Origin: Albimonas sp963977235
Lineage (GTDB): Bacteria > Pseudomonadota > Alphaproteobacteria > Rhodobacterales > Rhodobacteraceae
Assembly: GCF_963977235.1 (NCBI RefSeq)
Contig: NZ_CAXBOD010000002.1
Span: forward strand, 124,001-188,000
Direction of reading: 5' to 3'
DNA length: 64,000 bases
This document shows, piece by piece, positions 42,095-51,018 of the stretch (the stretch's first letter is position 1; every line of letters begins with the position of its first letter). The position numbers and the translations under genes were made by a program. The notes under the pieces were generated by a model that was not told the DNA's origin, made no database searches, and saw only the letters and a program-made list of their open reading frames with translations.

Positions 42095-42799
42095 TCAGAC
42101 CCCGAGGAACGCCTCGAGGCGCTCCGCGTTCTCGGCGATCTCGTCATTGGTCATGTGGTCGACGACCTGGCCGTGCTCGACCACGTAGTGGCGGTCGGCG
42201 ACGGTGGAGGCGAAGCGGAAGTTCTGCTCCACCAGCAGGATCGTCAGGCCGCGGCGTTTGAGCTCCAGCAGCGCGTCGCGGATCTGCTGGACGATGACGG
42301 GGGCCAGCCCCTCGGTCGGCTCGTCGAGCAGCAGGAGCGTGGCGCCGGTGCGCAGGATCCGGGCGATGGCGAGCATCTGCTGCTCCCCGCCCGAGAGCTT
42401 GGCGCCGGAGTTGCCCCACCGCTCCCGCAGGCGCGGGAACAGGGTGTCGATCTCGGCGTCGGTCATGCCGCCCTCGCGCAGGACGGGGGGCAGGTGCAGG
42501 TTCTCCTTGACCGTGAGGGCCGAGAAGATGCCCCGCTCCTCCGGGCACAGGGCGACGCCGAGGCGGGCGATCCTGTGCGGGGCCATGGCGATGGTCTCGG
42601 CCCCGTCGAAGGCGACCGAGCCCTTGCGCTGTTTCAGCAGGCCCATGATGGCCTTGAGCGTGGTGGTCTTGCCCGCGCCGTTGCGGCCCAGCAGGGTCAC
42701 CAGCTCGCCGCGCGGAACCTGGAACTCCATGCCGTGCAGGATGTGGCTTTCGCCATACCAGCCGTGCAGGTCGGCGACTTTCAGCAGCGCGTCAGGCAT
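42095..42799 (-). CDS. livF: Branched-chain-type ABC transporter ATP-binding protein LivF
   Basis: A 234-residue ABC ATPase. Walker A GRNGAGKTTTLKAIMG is at about 38-53, the signature LSGGEQQMLAIARIL at about 134-148, Walker B LLLLDEPTEGLAP at about 156-168, followed by the H-loop region LLVEQNFRFA, typical of LivF. Its start overlaps the end of livG by 8 nt. Together LivF and LivG form the heterodimeric motor of the importer. Confidence 0.95.
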   Translation of the reverse strand: MPDALLKVADLHGWYGESHILHGMEFQVPRGELVTLLGRNGAGKTTTLKAIMGLLKQRKGSVAFDGAETIAMAPHRIARLGVALCPEERGIFSALTVKENLHLPPVLREGGMTDAEIDTLFPRLRERWGNSGAKLSGGEQQMLAIARILRTGATLLLLDEPTEGLAPVIVQQIRDALLELKRRGLTILLVEQNFRFASTVADRHYVVEHGQVVDHMTNDEIAENAERLEAFLGV

Positions 42800-43544
42800 G
42801 GGCGTCGCTCCCCATGTAGGCCTCGATCACGGCCGGGTTGGCGGAGACCTCCGCATACGGTCCCTCGGCCAGCACCTCGCCGCGGGCCAGCACCGTGATC
42901 CGGTGCGAGAGGTCCGAGACGACCGAGAGGTTGTGCTCGACCATCAGCACGGTCCGCTTTTCGGCGGCGCGCCGGATCAGGTCGGCGGTGCGCGCGATAT
43001 CCTCGCGCCCCATGCCGGAAGTCGGTTCATCGAGCAGCAGCAGCTTGGGGTCGAGCGCGAGCGTGGTCGCGAGCTCCAGCGCCCGCTTGCGGCCATAGGG
43101 CAGTTCGGCGGCCTGCCGGCGGGCGTCCTCCTCGAGCCCCACGTCGCGCAGGAGCGCCATCGCCTGGTCGTCGAGCACCGAGAGCGCCGTCTCCGGCCGC
43201 CAGAAGCTGAAGCTGTCGCCGCGGGGGCGCTGCAGGGCGATGCGCACGTTTTCCAGCACGCTCATGTGGGCGAAGGTCGCCGAGATCTGGAAGCTGCGCA
43301 CCATCCCCATGCGCGCCACCTCGGCCGCGCCTGCGCCGGTGATGTCGTGCCCGTCGTAGCGGATCACGCCCTCGGTCGGGTCGAGGAACTTGGTGATCAG
43401 GTTGAAGCAGGTGGTCTTGCCCGCCCCGTTGGGGCCGATCAGCGCGTGGATCGTGTTTCGCTCCACGCCGAGATCCACGCCGTTCACGGCCTTGAAGCCC
43501 TTGAACGACTTGGTCAGCCCCTTGATGTCGAGGATCGCGTCCAT
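42792..43544 (-). CDS. livG: Branched-chain-type ABC transporter ATP-binding protein LivG
   Basis: A 250-residue ABC ATPase. Walker A GPNGAGKTTCFNLITKFLDP is at about 37-56. The family insert VARMGMVRSFQISATFAHMS follows. The signature region reads LPYGRKRALELATTLA, with LPYGRKR replacing LSGGQ as is usual in LivG. Walker B is LLLLDEPTSGM. Its ATG follows directly on the carboxylase stop codon (TAG-ATG at 43547-43542 on the minus strand), indicating translational coupling between the metabolic enzyme and the transporter. Confidence 0.95.
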   Translation of the reverse strand: MDAILDIKGLTKSFKGFKAVNGVDLGVERNTIHALIGPNGAGKTTCFNLITKFLDPTEGVIRYDGHDITGAGAAEVARMGMVRSFQISATFAHMSVLENVRIALQRPRGDSFSFWRPETALSVLDDQAMALLRDVGLEEDARRQAAELPYGRKRALELATTLALDPKLLLLDEPTSGMGREDIARTADLIRRAAEKRTVLMVEHNLSVVSDLSHRITVLARGEVLAEGPYAEVSANPAVIEAYMGSDAHA

Positions 43545-46500
43545 CTAGCCGGCCCTCCCCGGATGTCCGTTGGTTTTCCAGTGGAAGTCGCGCGCCTCGA
43601 TGGCCGCGGCGCGCAGGCCGCTGGTGATCCAGGCGCGGGTCTCGGCGGGGTCGATGACCGCGTCGATCTCGAGGAAGGCGGCCATGGTGGTGGCCTTGCC
43701 GACTTCATAGAGGTGGGCGAGCTTCTCCTGATAGAAGGCCTCGCGCGCGTCGGGGTCCTCGATCGCCTCCATCTCGCGGCGATAGCCCAGCCGCACGGCG
43801 CCCTCGAGGCCCATGCCGCCGAATTCCGCAGTGGGCCAGGCGACGGTGAAGACCGGGGCGTGGAAGCCGCCGGCGGCCATCGACTGCGCGCCCAGCCCGT
43901 AGCCCTTGCGCAGCACCACGGTGAACAGCGGCACCGAGAGCTTCGAGGCGACGGTGAACAGCGCCGCCGAGGCCCGCATCTGGCCCGAGGCCTCCGCCTC
44001 CGGCCCCACCATGAAGCCGGGCGTGTCGCACAGCGACAGCACCGGCAGGCCCCAGCGGTCGCAGAGCTTGAGGAACTCGGCCGACTTGCGCGCGCCCTCG
44101 GCGTCCACCGCGCCGCCCAGGTGGCGGGTGTCGTTCGCGACCAGCCCCATGGCCCGGCCCTCGATGCGCACCAGCGCGGTGACCATGCCCGGCGCGTGGT
44201 CGCGCTTCATCTCGATCACGCTGTCGGCGTCGGCCAGCGTCTCGATCACCTCGCGCACGTCATAGGCGCGGCGGCGGTTCTCGGGGATCTTCCAGCGCAG
44301 CAGGCGCTGGTCGGCGGCCTCCCAGTGCGCCGCGGGGCCCTGCACGTAGGACAGCAGGCGGCGGGTCATCTCGGTCGCCGCCTCCTCGTCCTCGACCACC
44401 AGGTCGACCGCGCCGATGGGGGCCAGCGTCGAGACGGGGCCGATCTCGTTCGGGGCGTAGACGCCCAGGCCCCCGCCCTCGACCATCGCGGGGCCGCCCA
44501 TGCCGATGCAGGCGTTCCTGGTCGCCACGATCACGTCGCAGCAGCCCACCAGCGCCGCGTTGCCCGCAAAGCAGAAGCCCGAGACGACGGCGATCATCGG
44601 GACCTCGCCCGAGAGGTCCGCGAAGCGGCGGAAGCTGGGGGTGTCGAGCCCGTGGACCATCAGCCCGTCGGTTTCGCCCGGCCGCCCGCCGCCGCCCTCG
44701 CCATAGAGCACCAGCGGCAGGCGCAGGCGGTGGGCGAGCTCCAGCAGCCGGTCCTTCTTCTTGTGGTTCATCCAGCCCTGCGTGCCCGCGAACACCGTGA
44801 AATCGTAGGCCATGGCCATGATCTGGGTGCGCTCGGGCCCGTAGGCCTGCGCGTTGACCGTGCCGATGCCGGCCACCAGGCCGTCGGCGGGGGACATGTC
44901 GATCAGCTCTTCGGTCGTGCGCCTCTGGCGCTGGGCGGCGAGCGCGAGCGCGCCGTATTCGGTGAAGCTGCCCGGATCGCAGAGCTGGGCGAGGTTCTCG
45001 CGCGCCGTGCGCTGGTTGCGCGAGCGGCGGCGCTCGATGGCCTTGGGGCGGTTTTCGTCAAGGCCCCGCGCGTGACGCTCGATCACCGAGGCGAGGTCGG
45101 GGCGGATCGCCTCGAGGTCGATCTCCTCGGCCTCGACCACCGCGGCGCCTGCGGTCTCGGAGGCCTCGATCCACAGGATCGGGTCGCCCTCGCCCAGCGC
45201 CTCGCCGGGGGTCGCGGCGAGGGCGCGGACGATGCCGGCGGTCTGCGCGGCGACCACATGCTCCATCTTCATCGCTTCGAGGATCGCCACCGGCTGACCC
45301 TCGGCCACCGCGTCGCCCTCGGCGATCTCCAGCGAGGCGAGGACGCCGGTCAGGGGGGCGTTCAGCGGCTCGGCGCCCTCGGGCCCGTCCTGAGCGGCGG
45401 GCTTGGGGGTCTCGCCGGGCGTGGCGGGCAGGGCGGGGGCGTCGGCCATCTGCGCGATGACGGCGCCGGCGATCTCCTTGACCCAGGCGGTGTGGACCGT
45501 GTTGCGGGCGACTTCCGGGCGGGCGAGCAGGCCCGCGAGGAAGGGCGCGTTGGTCTGCACGCCGGCAATGCGGAACTCGCCCAGCGTCCTGGCGGCGCGG
45601 GCGATGGCGGCCGGGAAGCCGGGCACGGCCGAGCGCACGATCAGCTTCGCCAGCAGGCTGTCGAAGCGCGGGTTGATCTTCATCCCCGCGAAGCCCTGGC
45701 CGTCGACGCGCACGCCGGGGCCGGTCGGGGGTTCGTAGAGGCTCAGCGTCCCGCCCTGCGGACGGCTGTCGCCCGTGGGCGTCATGGTCTCGGCGTTCAC
45801 CCGCAGCTGCACGGCGTAGCCGGAGCGCAGGGCCGGGGGGGTGGCGAGGCCCAGCGAGGGGAGGCTCTCGCCCCCCAGCAGCAGGATCTGGGTCGCCACG
45901 AGGTCGAGGCCGGTCACCTCTTCGGTCACCGTGTGCTCGACCTGGAGGCGGGGGTTGGCCTCCATGAAATAGAAGGCGCCGGGCGCGTCGAGGTCGACCA
46001 GGAATTCGAACGTGCCCAGGCCCCGATAGCCCACCGCGCCGGCGAGCTTCAGGGCGGCCTCGAGGATCGCCTCGCGCAGGTCGGGGGCGAGGTCGGGGGC
46101 GGGGGCGATCTCGACCAGCTTCTGGCCCTGGCGCTGCAGGGTGCAGTCGCGCTCCCAGGCGTGGACGACCGCCCGACCGTCGCCGATCACCTGCACCTCG
46201 ATGTGGCGGGCGCGCCTGACCAGCTTCTCGGCGTAGAGCGCGCCGTCGCCGAAGGCCCCGGCGGCCTCCGACGCGCAGCGGGCGTGGGCGTCGGCGACCT
46301 GGGCCGCGTCCTCCACCGCGCGCATCCCGCGCCCGCCGCCGCCGGCGACGGCCTTGATCATCGTGGGGCCATGGTCTTCGACGAAGGCGCGGACCGCCTC
46401 GACGTCGGCGCCGCCGGGCAGGCCCGGCAGCAGCGGCACGCCCAGCTCGGCGGCCAGCGCGCGGGCGGCGGACTTGTCGCCCAGCCGCGAGAGCGTGGCG

Positions 46501-46832
46501 GCCTCGGGGCCGATGAAGACCAGCCCCGCCTCGGCGCAGGCCGCGGCAAAGCCGGCGTTCTCCGAGAGGAACCCGTAGCCCGGGTGAATCGCGTCGCAGC
46601 CGGTGGCCCTGGCGGCCTCGATCACCGCCTGGCCGTCCAGGTAGGCGGCCGGGCCGGTCCCGGGCAGCGCATGGCAGGCCTCGCCGGCGCGCGAATGCAG
46701 CGCCTGCGCGTCGTCCTGCGAGGCCAGCGTCACCGCCCGCAGGCCGAGGTCGGCGGCCGCCCGCGCGATGCGGATGGCGATCTCTCCACGGTTGGCGATC
46801 AGGATCGAGCGGATGGGCATGGCGTCTCGCAT
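43545..46832 (-). CDS. Single-chain biotin-dependent acyl-CoA carboxylase (BC-BCCP-CT fusion)
   Basis: A 1095-residue protein joining all parts of an acyl-CoA carboxylase. Biotin carboxylase spans about 5-450 (SILIANRGEIAIRIARAA, KAVAGGGGRGMR, FMEANPRLQVEHTVTE). The biotinyl domain spans about 490-560, with the biotinylated Lys at 522 in EAMKMEHV. The carboxyltransferase spans about 575-1095, with both halves present (GIGTVNAQAYG, GGPAMVEGGGLGVYAPNEIG in the N half; LCDTPGFMVGPEAEASGQMR in the C half). It uses ATP and bicarbonate to carboxylate an acyl-CoA; the substrate is unknown. Usual bacterial enzymes of this type are split into two subunits. An alternative start lies at 46820 (MPIRSILIANRGE). 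It sits between the binding-protein gene and livG, in step with an upstream acyl-CoA ligase. Confidence 0.92.
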   Translation of the reverse strand: MRDAMPIRSILIANRGEIAIRIARAAADLGLRAVTLASQDDAQALHSRAGEACHALPGTGPAAYLDGQAVIEAARATGCDAIHPGYGFLSENAGFAAACAEAGLVFIGPEAATLSRLGDKSAARALAAELGVPLLPGLPGGADVEAVRAFVEDHGPTMIKAVAGGGGRGMRAVEDAAQVADAHARCASEAAGAFGDGALYAEKLVRRARHIEVQVIGDGRAVVHAWERDCTLQRQGQKLVEIAPAPDLAPDLREAILEAALKLAGAVGYRGLGTFEFLVDLDAPGAFYFMEANPRLQVEHTVTEEVTGLDLVATQILLLGGESLPSLGLATPPALRSGYAVQLRVNAETMTPTGDSRPQGGTLSLYEPPTGPGVRVDGQGFAGMKINPRFDSLLAKLIVRSAVPGFPAAIARAARTLGEFRIAGVQTNAPFLAGLLARPEVARNTVHTAWVKEIAGAVIAQMADAPALPATPGETPKPAAQDGPEGAEPLNAPLTGVLASLEIAEGDAVAEGQPVAILEAMKMEHVVAAQTAGIVRALAATPGEALGEGDPILWIEASETAGAAVVEAEEIDLEAIRPDLASVIERHARGLDENRPKAIERRRSRNQRTARENLAQLCDPGSFTEYGALALAAQRQRRTTEELIDMSPADGLVAGIGTVNAQAYGPERTQIMAMAYDFTVFAGTQGWMNHKKKDRLLELAHRLRLPLVLYGEGGGGRPGETDGLMVHGLDTPSFRRFADLSGEVPMIAVVSGFCFAGNAALVGCCDVIVATRNACIGMGGPAMVEGGGLGVYAPNEIGPVSTLAPIGAVDLVVEDEEAATEMTRRLLSYVQGPAAHWEAADQRLLRWKIPENRRRAYDVREVIETLADADSVIEMKRDHAPGMVTALVRIEGRAMGLVANDTRHLGGAVDAEGARKSAEFLKLCDRWGLPVLSLCDTPGFMVGPEAEASGQMRASAALFTVASKLSVPLFTVVLRKGYGLGAQSMAAGGFHAPVFTVAWPTAEFGGMGLEGAVRLGYRREMEAIEDPDAREAFYQEKLAHLYEVGKATTMAAFLEIDAVIDPAETRAWITSGLRAAAIEARDFHWKTNGHPGRAG

Positions 46833-46896
46833 CGGCGGCTCGGCCCGGCGGCGCAGGGGCGCCCGGCGGAACCGTCGTCAAAGGGGGGGGCGGACC

Positions 46897-46951
46897 GGAG
46901 GCGCCTGCTGGCGCCTCCGCGGGATCGAAGGGGGCGCCTGTGCGCGCCCCC
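46897..46951 (-). other. Two hairpins between the binding-protein gene and the carboxylase gene
   Basis: A 9-bp perfect stem with a TGCT loop (46897-46905 with 46910-46918) and an 8-bp stem (46930-46937 with 46944-46951) lie just after the binding-protein stop on the minus strand. Neither has a T-run. Such stem-loops after a periplasmic binding-protein gene often protect its mRNA from 3' decay, giving more binding protein than membrane components; that role is inferred. Confidence 0.6.
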
Positions 46952-46965
46952 GGGGGATCAAAGGC

Positions 46966-48165
46966 TTACTGCACCAGCGCGCAGCCGCCTTCCTCCAGCG
47001 TCTGGAAGGCCTCGCCGTCGGCCAGCGTGCCGATCTTGGTCAGCATGTCCCACTCGCCCTCGGAGTCGCCCGGCGCCTTGACCTGGTAGAGCGAGAAGTC
47101 CCGCATCACCCGGCCGTCGGCGCGCACCTTGGCGCCCTTGGTGTAGAAGTCCTCGACGGGCAGCTCCTTCATCTTGGCGGCCACCGCGGCCCCCTCGGTG
47201 GTGCCCGCGGCCTCGACCGCCTTGAGGTAGTGCAGCACCGAGCCGTAGACGCCCGCCTGCATGCCGTTGGGCATCTCGCCGGTCTTGTCCTCGTAGCGCT
47301 TGCCCATCGCCCGGGTCTCGTCGGTCTCGTCCCAGTAGAAGGTCTCGGCGAGGTAGAGGCCCTGCGCGGCATCCAGGCCCAGGGCCTTGATGTCGTTGAC
47401 GAAGATGATGAAGCCAGCCATCGCCTGGCCCTGCTCGGTCACGCCGAACTCGGAGGCCTGCTTGATGAAATTCACCAGATCGCCGCCGGCCAGCGCCAGG
47501 CCGATGGTCTGCGCGCCCGAGGACTGGGCCTGCAGGATGAAGGACGAGTAGTCGGCCGTCGACAGCGGCGCGTTGACCTGGCCCACGACCTCGCCGCCGG
47601 CTTCCTCGGTGAACTTGCGCGCATCGTCGGCCAGCGCGTGGCCGAAGGTGTAGTCGGCGGCCACGATGAACATCTTGTCCGCGCCCGACTCGACCACCGA
47701 CTTGGCGATGGTCTTGGACAGGGCGTAGGTGTTGTAGACCCAGTGGAAGCCGGTCTCCGAGCAGGCCTCGCCGGTCAGCGCGTTGGTGCCCGCCGAGGTC
47801 GAGATGTTGACCTTGCCCTTCTCGGTCGAGATCCCGCGCACCGCGAGCGCGACCGAGCTGTTGCCGAGGCCGGTGATCATCTCGACCCCGTCGACGTCAT
47901 ACCATTTGCGCGCGATCGAGGCGCCGACGTCGGCCTTGTTCTGGTGATCGGCCGAGACGATCTCGATCGGCCGGCCCAGCACCGTGCCGCCGAAATCCTC
48001 GACCGCGAGCTGCGCGCCCGCGACCGAGTTCGCGCCGGTGATGTCGGCGTAGACGCCCGACATGTCTTCCAGGACGCCGATGCGGATCGGCTCCTGCGCG
48101 TGGGCCGCGCTCCAGCCGCCCAGGGCGAACGCGGCGATGGCCGCGCCCAGAAGGGTGCGTTTCAT
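46966..48165 (-). CDS. Branched-chain-type ABC transporter periplasmic substrate-binding protein
   Basis: A 399-residue LivK-like (Peripla_BP_6) protein. A signal peptide, MKRTLLGAAIAAFALGGWSA with AHA-QE cleavage at about residue 23, is followed by IRIGVLEDMSGVYADITGAN, the usual start of the mature domain, and by LAVEDFGG, STSAGTNALTG, and YTFGHALADDARKF. It captures the solute for LivHM in the periplasm. The ligand is unknown; members of this sub-branch bind varied carboxylates, aromatic acids or amides. It lies between the acyl-CoA ligase (52 nt upstream) and the carboxylase. Confidence 0.92.
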   Translation of the reverse strand: MKRTLLGAAIAAFALGGWSAAHAQEPIRIGVLEDMSGVYADITGANSVAGAQLAVEDFGGTVLGRPIEIVSADHQNKADVGASIARKWYDVDGVEMITGLGNSSVALAVRGISTEKGKVNISTSAGTNALTGEACSETGFHWVYNTYALSKTIAKSVVESGADKMFIVAADYTFGHALADDARKFTEEAGGEVVGQVNAPLSTADYSSFILQAQSSGAQTIGLALAGGDLVNFIKQASEFGVTEQGQAMAGFIIFVNDIKALGLDAAQGLYLAETFYWDETDETRAMGKRYEDKTGEMPNGMQAGVYGSVLHYLKAVEAAGTTEGAAVAAKMKELPVEDFYTKGAKVRADGRVMRDFSLYQVKAPGDSEGEWDMLTKIGTLADGEAFQTLEEGGCALVQ

Positions 48166-48217
48166 GATCTCTCTCCTCCCATGTGGTTCGGGCCGGCCCT
48201 CTGGCGGGGCCTCGGGT

Positions 48218-49798
48218 TCAGCCCGCCGACGCCGCGGCGCCGGAGTGAACGGCGGTCTCCTCTCCGCCGTGGACCCGGCGCAGCTCTCGCTTGAGGATCT
48301 TGCCCGAGGCGTTTCTCGGCAGATCCTCGACGAAGACGATGCGCTTGGGGATCTTGTAGTGGGCGAGGCTTTTCTTCGCGTGCGCGATCAGGTCGGCCTC
48401 GGTGGGGGAATGCCCCTCCTTCAGCACCACCATCGCGGCGATGGCCTCGAGCCATTTCTCGTCCGGCAGACCCACGACGGCGACCTCGAAGACCGCCTCG
48501 TGGGAGAACAGCACGTCCTCGACCTCGCGCGAGGCGACCAGCACGCCGCCGGTGTTGATCACGTCCTTCACCCGGTCGACGACATAGAGGAACCCCTCCG
48601 CGTCAAAGCGGCCCATGTCGCCGGTGTGGAACCAGCCGTTCTTGAACGCCTCGTCGGTGGCGTCGGGGCGGTTCCAGTATTCGGTGATCACGTGGGGGGT
48701 GCGGTGGACGATCTCGCCGGTCTCGCCGACGGGGACGTCGTTGTCGTCCTCGTCCACGACGCGGGTCTCGACGTTGAGCACCGGGCGGCCGCAGGAGGTC
48801 AGGCGGCCGTCATGCTCCTCGGGCTTGAGCACGGTCGCCAGCGGCCCGGTCTCGGACTGGCCGTAGCAGTTGAAGACGCGGGCCCCATTCAGGCGCTTGC
48901 GCAGCTCCACCAGGATCGGCTCGGGCATGATCGAGGCGCCGTAGTAGACCTTGTTGAGCGAGCTCAGGTCGTGGCTGTCGAAGCCCGGATGGCGCAGCAG
49001 CCCGACCCAGACCGTGGGCGGCGCGAAGAACGAGGTGATCTTGTTCCGCTCGATGCAGGCGAAGATGTCCTCGGGCTTGGGCTGCTCGAGCAGGGCGCAG
49101 GTCGAGCCGACCATGATCTGCGGGTTCGAGAAGGTGTGGATCTGGCCCGAGTGGTAGAGGGGCAGGGACCACAGGCAGCGGTCGCTCTCGACATATTCCA
49201 GCGCGTGGATGCAGCTGTGGAATTCCGACATCAGGGCGCGGTGCTTCATCAGCCCGCCCTTGGGCTTGCCGGTGGTGCCGGAGGTGTAGAGGATCTGGAC
49301 GTAGTCGTCCTCGCTCACGTCCCACTCGCGCTCGGGGTCGAAGGCGCCGGTCGCGGCGGCCATCACGTCGATCGCGTCGCCCCCGTCGAAGGCCGAGAGG
49401 AACTCCAGCCCCTCGACCGGGCCCATGTCGTCGATCGAGCCCTTCAGCGCGCGATCGTAGACCAGCGCGCGGGATCCCGACTGCTCGACGATGTAGCGCA
49501 GCTCCGGCCCCGTCAGGCCGTAGTTGGCGGGCACGTGGATCAGGCCCGACTGGGCGCAGGCCAGCCACAGCAGGTAATACGCGTCGGAGTTGCGCGCGAA
49601 GGCCGCCACCCGGTCGCCCTTCTTCAGGCCGGCGTCGCGCAGGTGGGTCGCGATGCGGAAGGCAGCCGTCTCCATCTCCTCATACGACCAGGTGCGGTCG
49701 CGGAAGATCAGGGCGTCCTTCTTCGGGTTGCGGGCCACGGCGCGGCGCAGGCCGTCGCCGATGCCGTTGCGGCCGGCGCGGGCGCGAAAGTCGGTCAT
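48218..49798 (-). CDS. AMP-dependent acyl-CoA synthetase/ligase
   Basis: A 526-residue ANL-superfamily enzyme that activates a carboxylic acid to its CoA thioester through an acyl-adenylate. The P-loop-like motif ILYTSGTTGKPKG is at about 167-179, YGQSETGP at about 310, the hinge region WFHTGDMG with VDRVKDVINTGG, and the catalytic Lys in NASGKILKREL near the C-terminus. All key motifs are intact. The substrate is unknown, but co-occurrence with an importer and an acyl-CoA carboxylase suggests that the imported acid is ligated here before carboxylation. The start at 49798 (MTDFRARAGRN) follows AAGGGAGG. Confidence 0.92.
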   Translation of the reverse strand: MTDFRARAGRNGIGDGLRRAVARNPKKDALIFRDRTWSYEEMETAAFRIATHLRDAGLKKGDRVAAFARNSDAYYLLWLACAQSGLIHVPANYGLTGPELRYIVEQSGSRALVYDRALKGSIDDMGPVEGLEFLSAFDGGDAIDVMAAATGAFDPEREWDVSEDDYVQILYTSGTTGKPKGGLMKHRALMSEFHSCIHALEYVESDRCLWSLPLYHSGQIHTFSNPQIMVGSTCALLEQPKPEDIFACIERNKITSFFAPPTVWVGLLRHPGFDSHDLSSLNKVYYGASIMPEPILVELRKRLNGARVFNCYGQSETGPLATVLKPEEHDGRLTSCGRPVLNVETRVVDEDDNDVPVGETGEIVHRTPHVITEYWNRPDATDEAFKNGWFHTGDMGRFDAEGFLYVVDRVKDVINTGGVLVASREVEDVLFSHEAVFEVAVVGLPDEKWLEAIAAMVVLKEGHSPTEADLIAHAKKSLAHYKIPKRIVFVEDLPRNASGKILKRELRRVHGGEETAVHSGAAASAG

Positions 49799-50024
49799 CG
49801 ATGTCCTCCCTTGGGGCCGCGCTCGGGGGGCGGGCGGAGCGCGAGCATGGCGCAGCGCGTCGCGCGCGTCACGACCTGCCGGCCGATCGGATATCGTGAA
49901 AGGGCGCCGCGCGGCGCGGCGGGGTCGACGGTCACGTCGCGGTTTCCTCCCTGGGCGCGGGGCCGTCGCGCCCCGTGGGCTGCGCATGCTCCGTCGTTCT
50001 CTCTCGCAACAGATATAGTCGCGA

Positions 50025-50828
50025 TTAGGTTTTGCTGGCCGCGAGCATATTTTCCTGCGCCGAGTCGTCAAGCGTCTCGTTGGGCGCCGGTCCGGCCGGC
50101 GGGCGAGAGGGCCCGCCCCAGGCCCCCGAGGCGACCTCGAACGGCACCCCCAGGGCCGCCAGCACCAGCGTCTCGAGCCGCGAGGCCACGACCTCGGGGC
50201 TCTCGGGGCCGTCGGGGTGGAACCAGTTGAACGGCCAGGTGACCATGCCGGTGACGGTCTGGTTGGCGATCGAGGCGTCCTCGTAGCGGAACACCCCGGC
50301 CCGGCGGCCTTCCTCGAGCAGCTCGTGCAGGGCGCGGGCGAAGCGCTGGCGGTCGGCGCGCAGACGCTCGTAGATCTCGGGAGGCAGGTGCTTGCCCTCG
50401 ACGAACAGGATCGAGAGGAACTCGCGCTCCTCGATCACCCGCAGGGACATCTCGCGCACGAAGCTGCGGAAGCGGGTCAGGACGTCGTCGTCGGTCGGGG
50501 CGAGGGCCGACTCGGCCAGGTCCGCCGACATCACCGAGGTCTGCGCGCAGATCGCGGTCAGCAGCTCCAGCTTCGAGGCGAAGTGATAGTAGATGAACGG
50601 CGGCGTCACCCCCAGCGCGTCGGCGATGTCGGAGACCTTGGTGCCCGTGTAGCCGTTGCGGAAGAACAGCGAGGCCGCGGTCTTGAGCACCAGCTCCTTC
50701 TTGTAGGCGTAGGCCGCCAGGCGCGCCGCGGAACGGCCGGCCGGGCGGGCGCGCGCGCGTCGCGGCGCATCGGTTTCGCCGGGCGGAGCGGCGGGGTCGC
50801 CGGGCGTGCTTGGGATGTCGTCGGTCAT
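50025..50828 (-). CDS. TetR family transcriptional regulator of the acid-uptake cluster
   Basis: A 267-residue repressor-type protein. A disordered basic leader (about 1-35) precedes the helix-turn-helix (about 40-90): LVLKTAASLFFRNGYTGTKV, SDIADALGVTPPFIYYHFAS and KLELL. The C-terminal ligand-binding domain is all-helical, as in TetR_C (FVREMSLRVIEEREFLSI). It is the first gene of the minus-strand cluster, 226 bp upstream of the ligase, so it most likely controls that cluster, with an acyl-CoA or the free acid as inducer. The start at 50828 is preferred; an upstream in-frame ATG at 50879 would add 17 residues. The AT-richer stretch at 50012-50036, overlapping the stop codon, could be an operator. 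Confidence 0.87.
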   Translation of the reverse strand: MTDDIPSTPGDPAAPPGETDAPRRARARPAGRSAARLAAYAYKKELVLKTAASLFFRNGYTGTKVSDIADALGVTPPFIYYHFASKLELLTAICAQTSVMSADLAESALAPTDDDVLTRFRSFVREMSLRVIEEREFLSILFVEGKHLPPEIYERLRADRQRFARALHELLEEGRRAGVFRYEDASIANQTVTGMVTWPFNWFHPDGPESPEVVASRLETLVLAALGVPFEVASGAWGGPSRPPAGPAPNETLDDSAQENMLAASKT

Positions 50829-51018
50829 GGGCTCCGCATCGGCGAGGCGCGCCGGGGTCGCGTGGGCGCGCAGGCGCATGATCCCCGATGCGCCCGCCCG
50901 GCGCCAAGAGGGCGCGATCGAGCGCCGCCGCGACGCTGGCGGCTGGGCGCGGGCCGTGGACGCGCCCGCGCCCAGCCGCTAGCCTCGCGGCAGAGTCAGT
51001 TGCCGGGAGGCGCGTGAG

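Noticed and set aside
42204..47081. 1625-codon plus-strand open frame opposite the liv/carboxylase genes
   Set aside because: Its translation is His/Arg/Ala/Gly-rich with no domain, and it lies fully antisense to genes with complete motifs.
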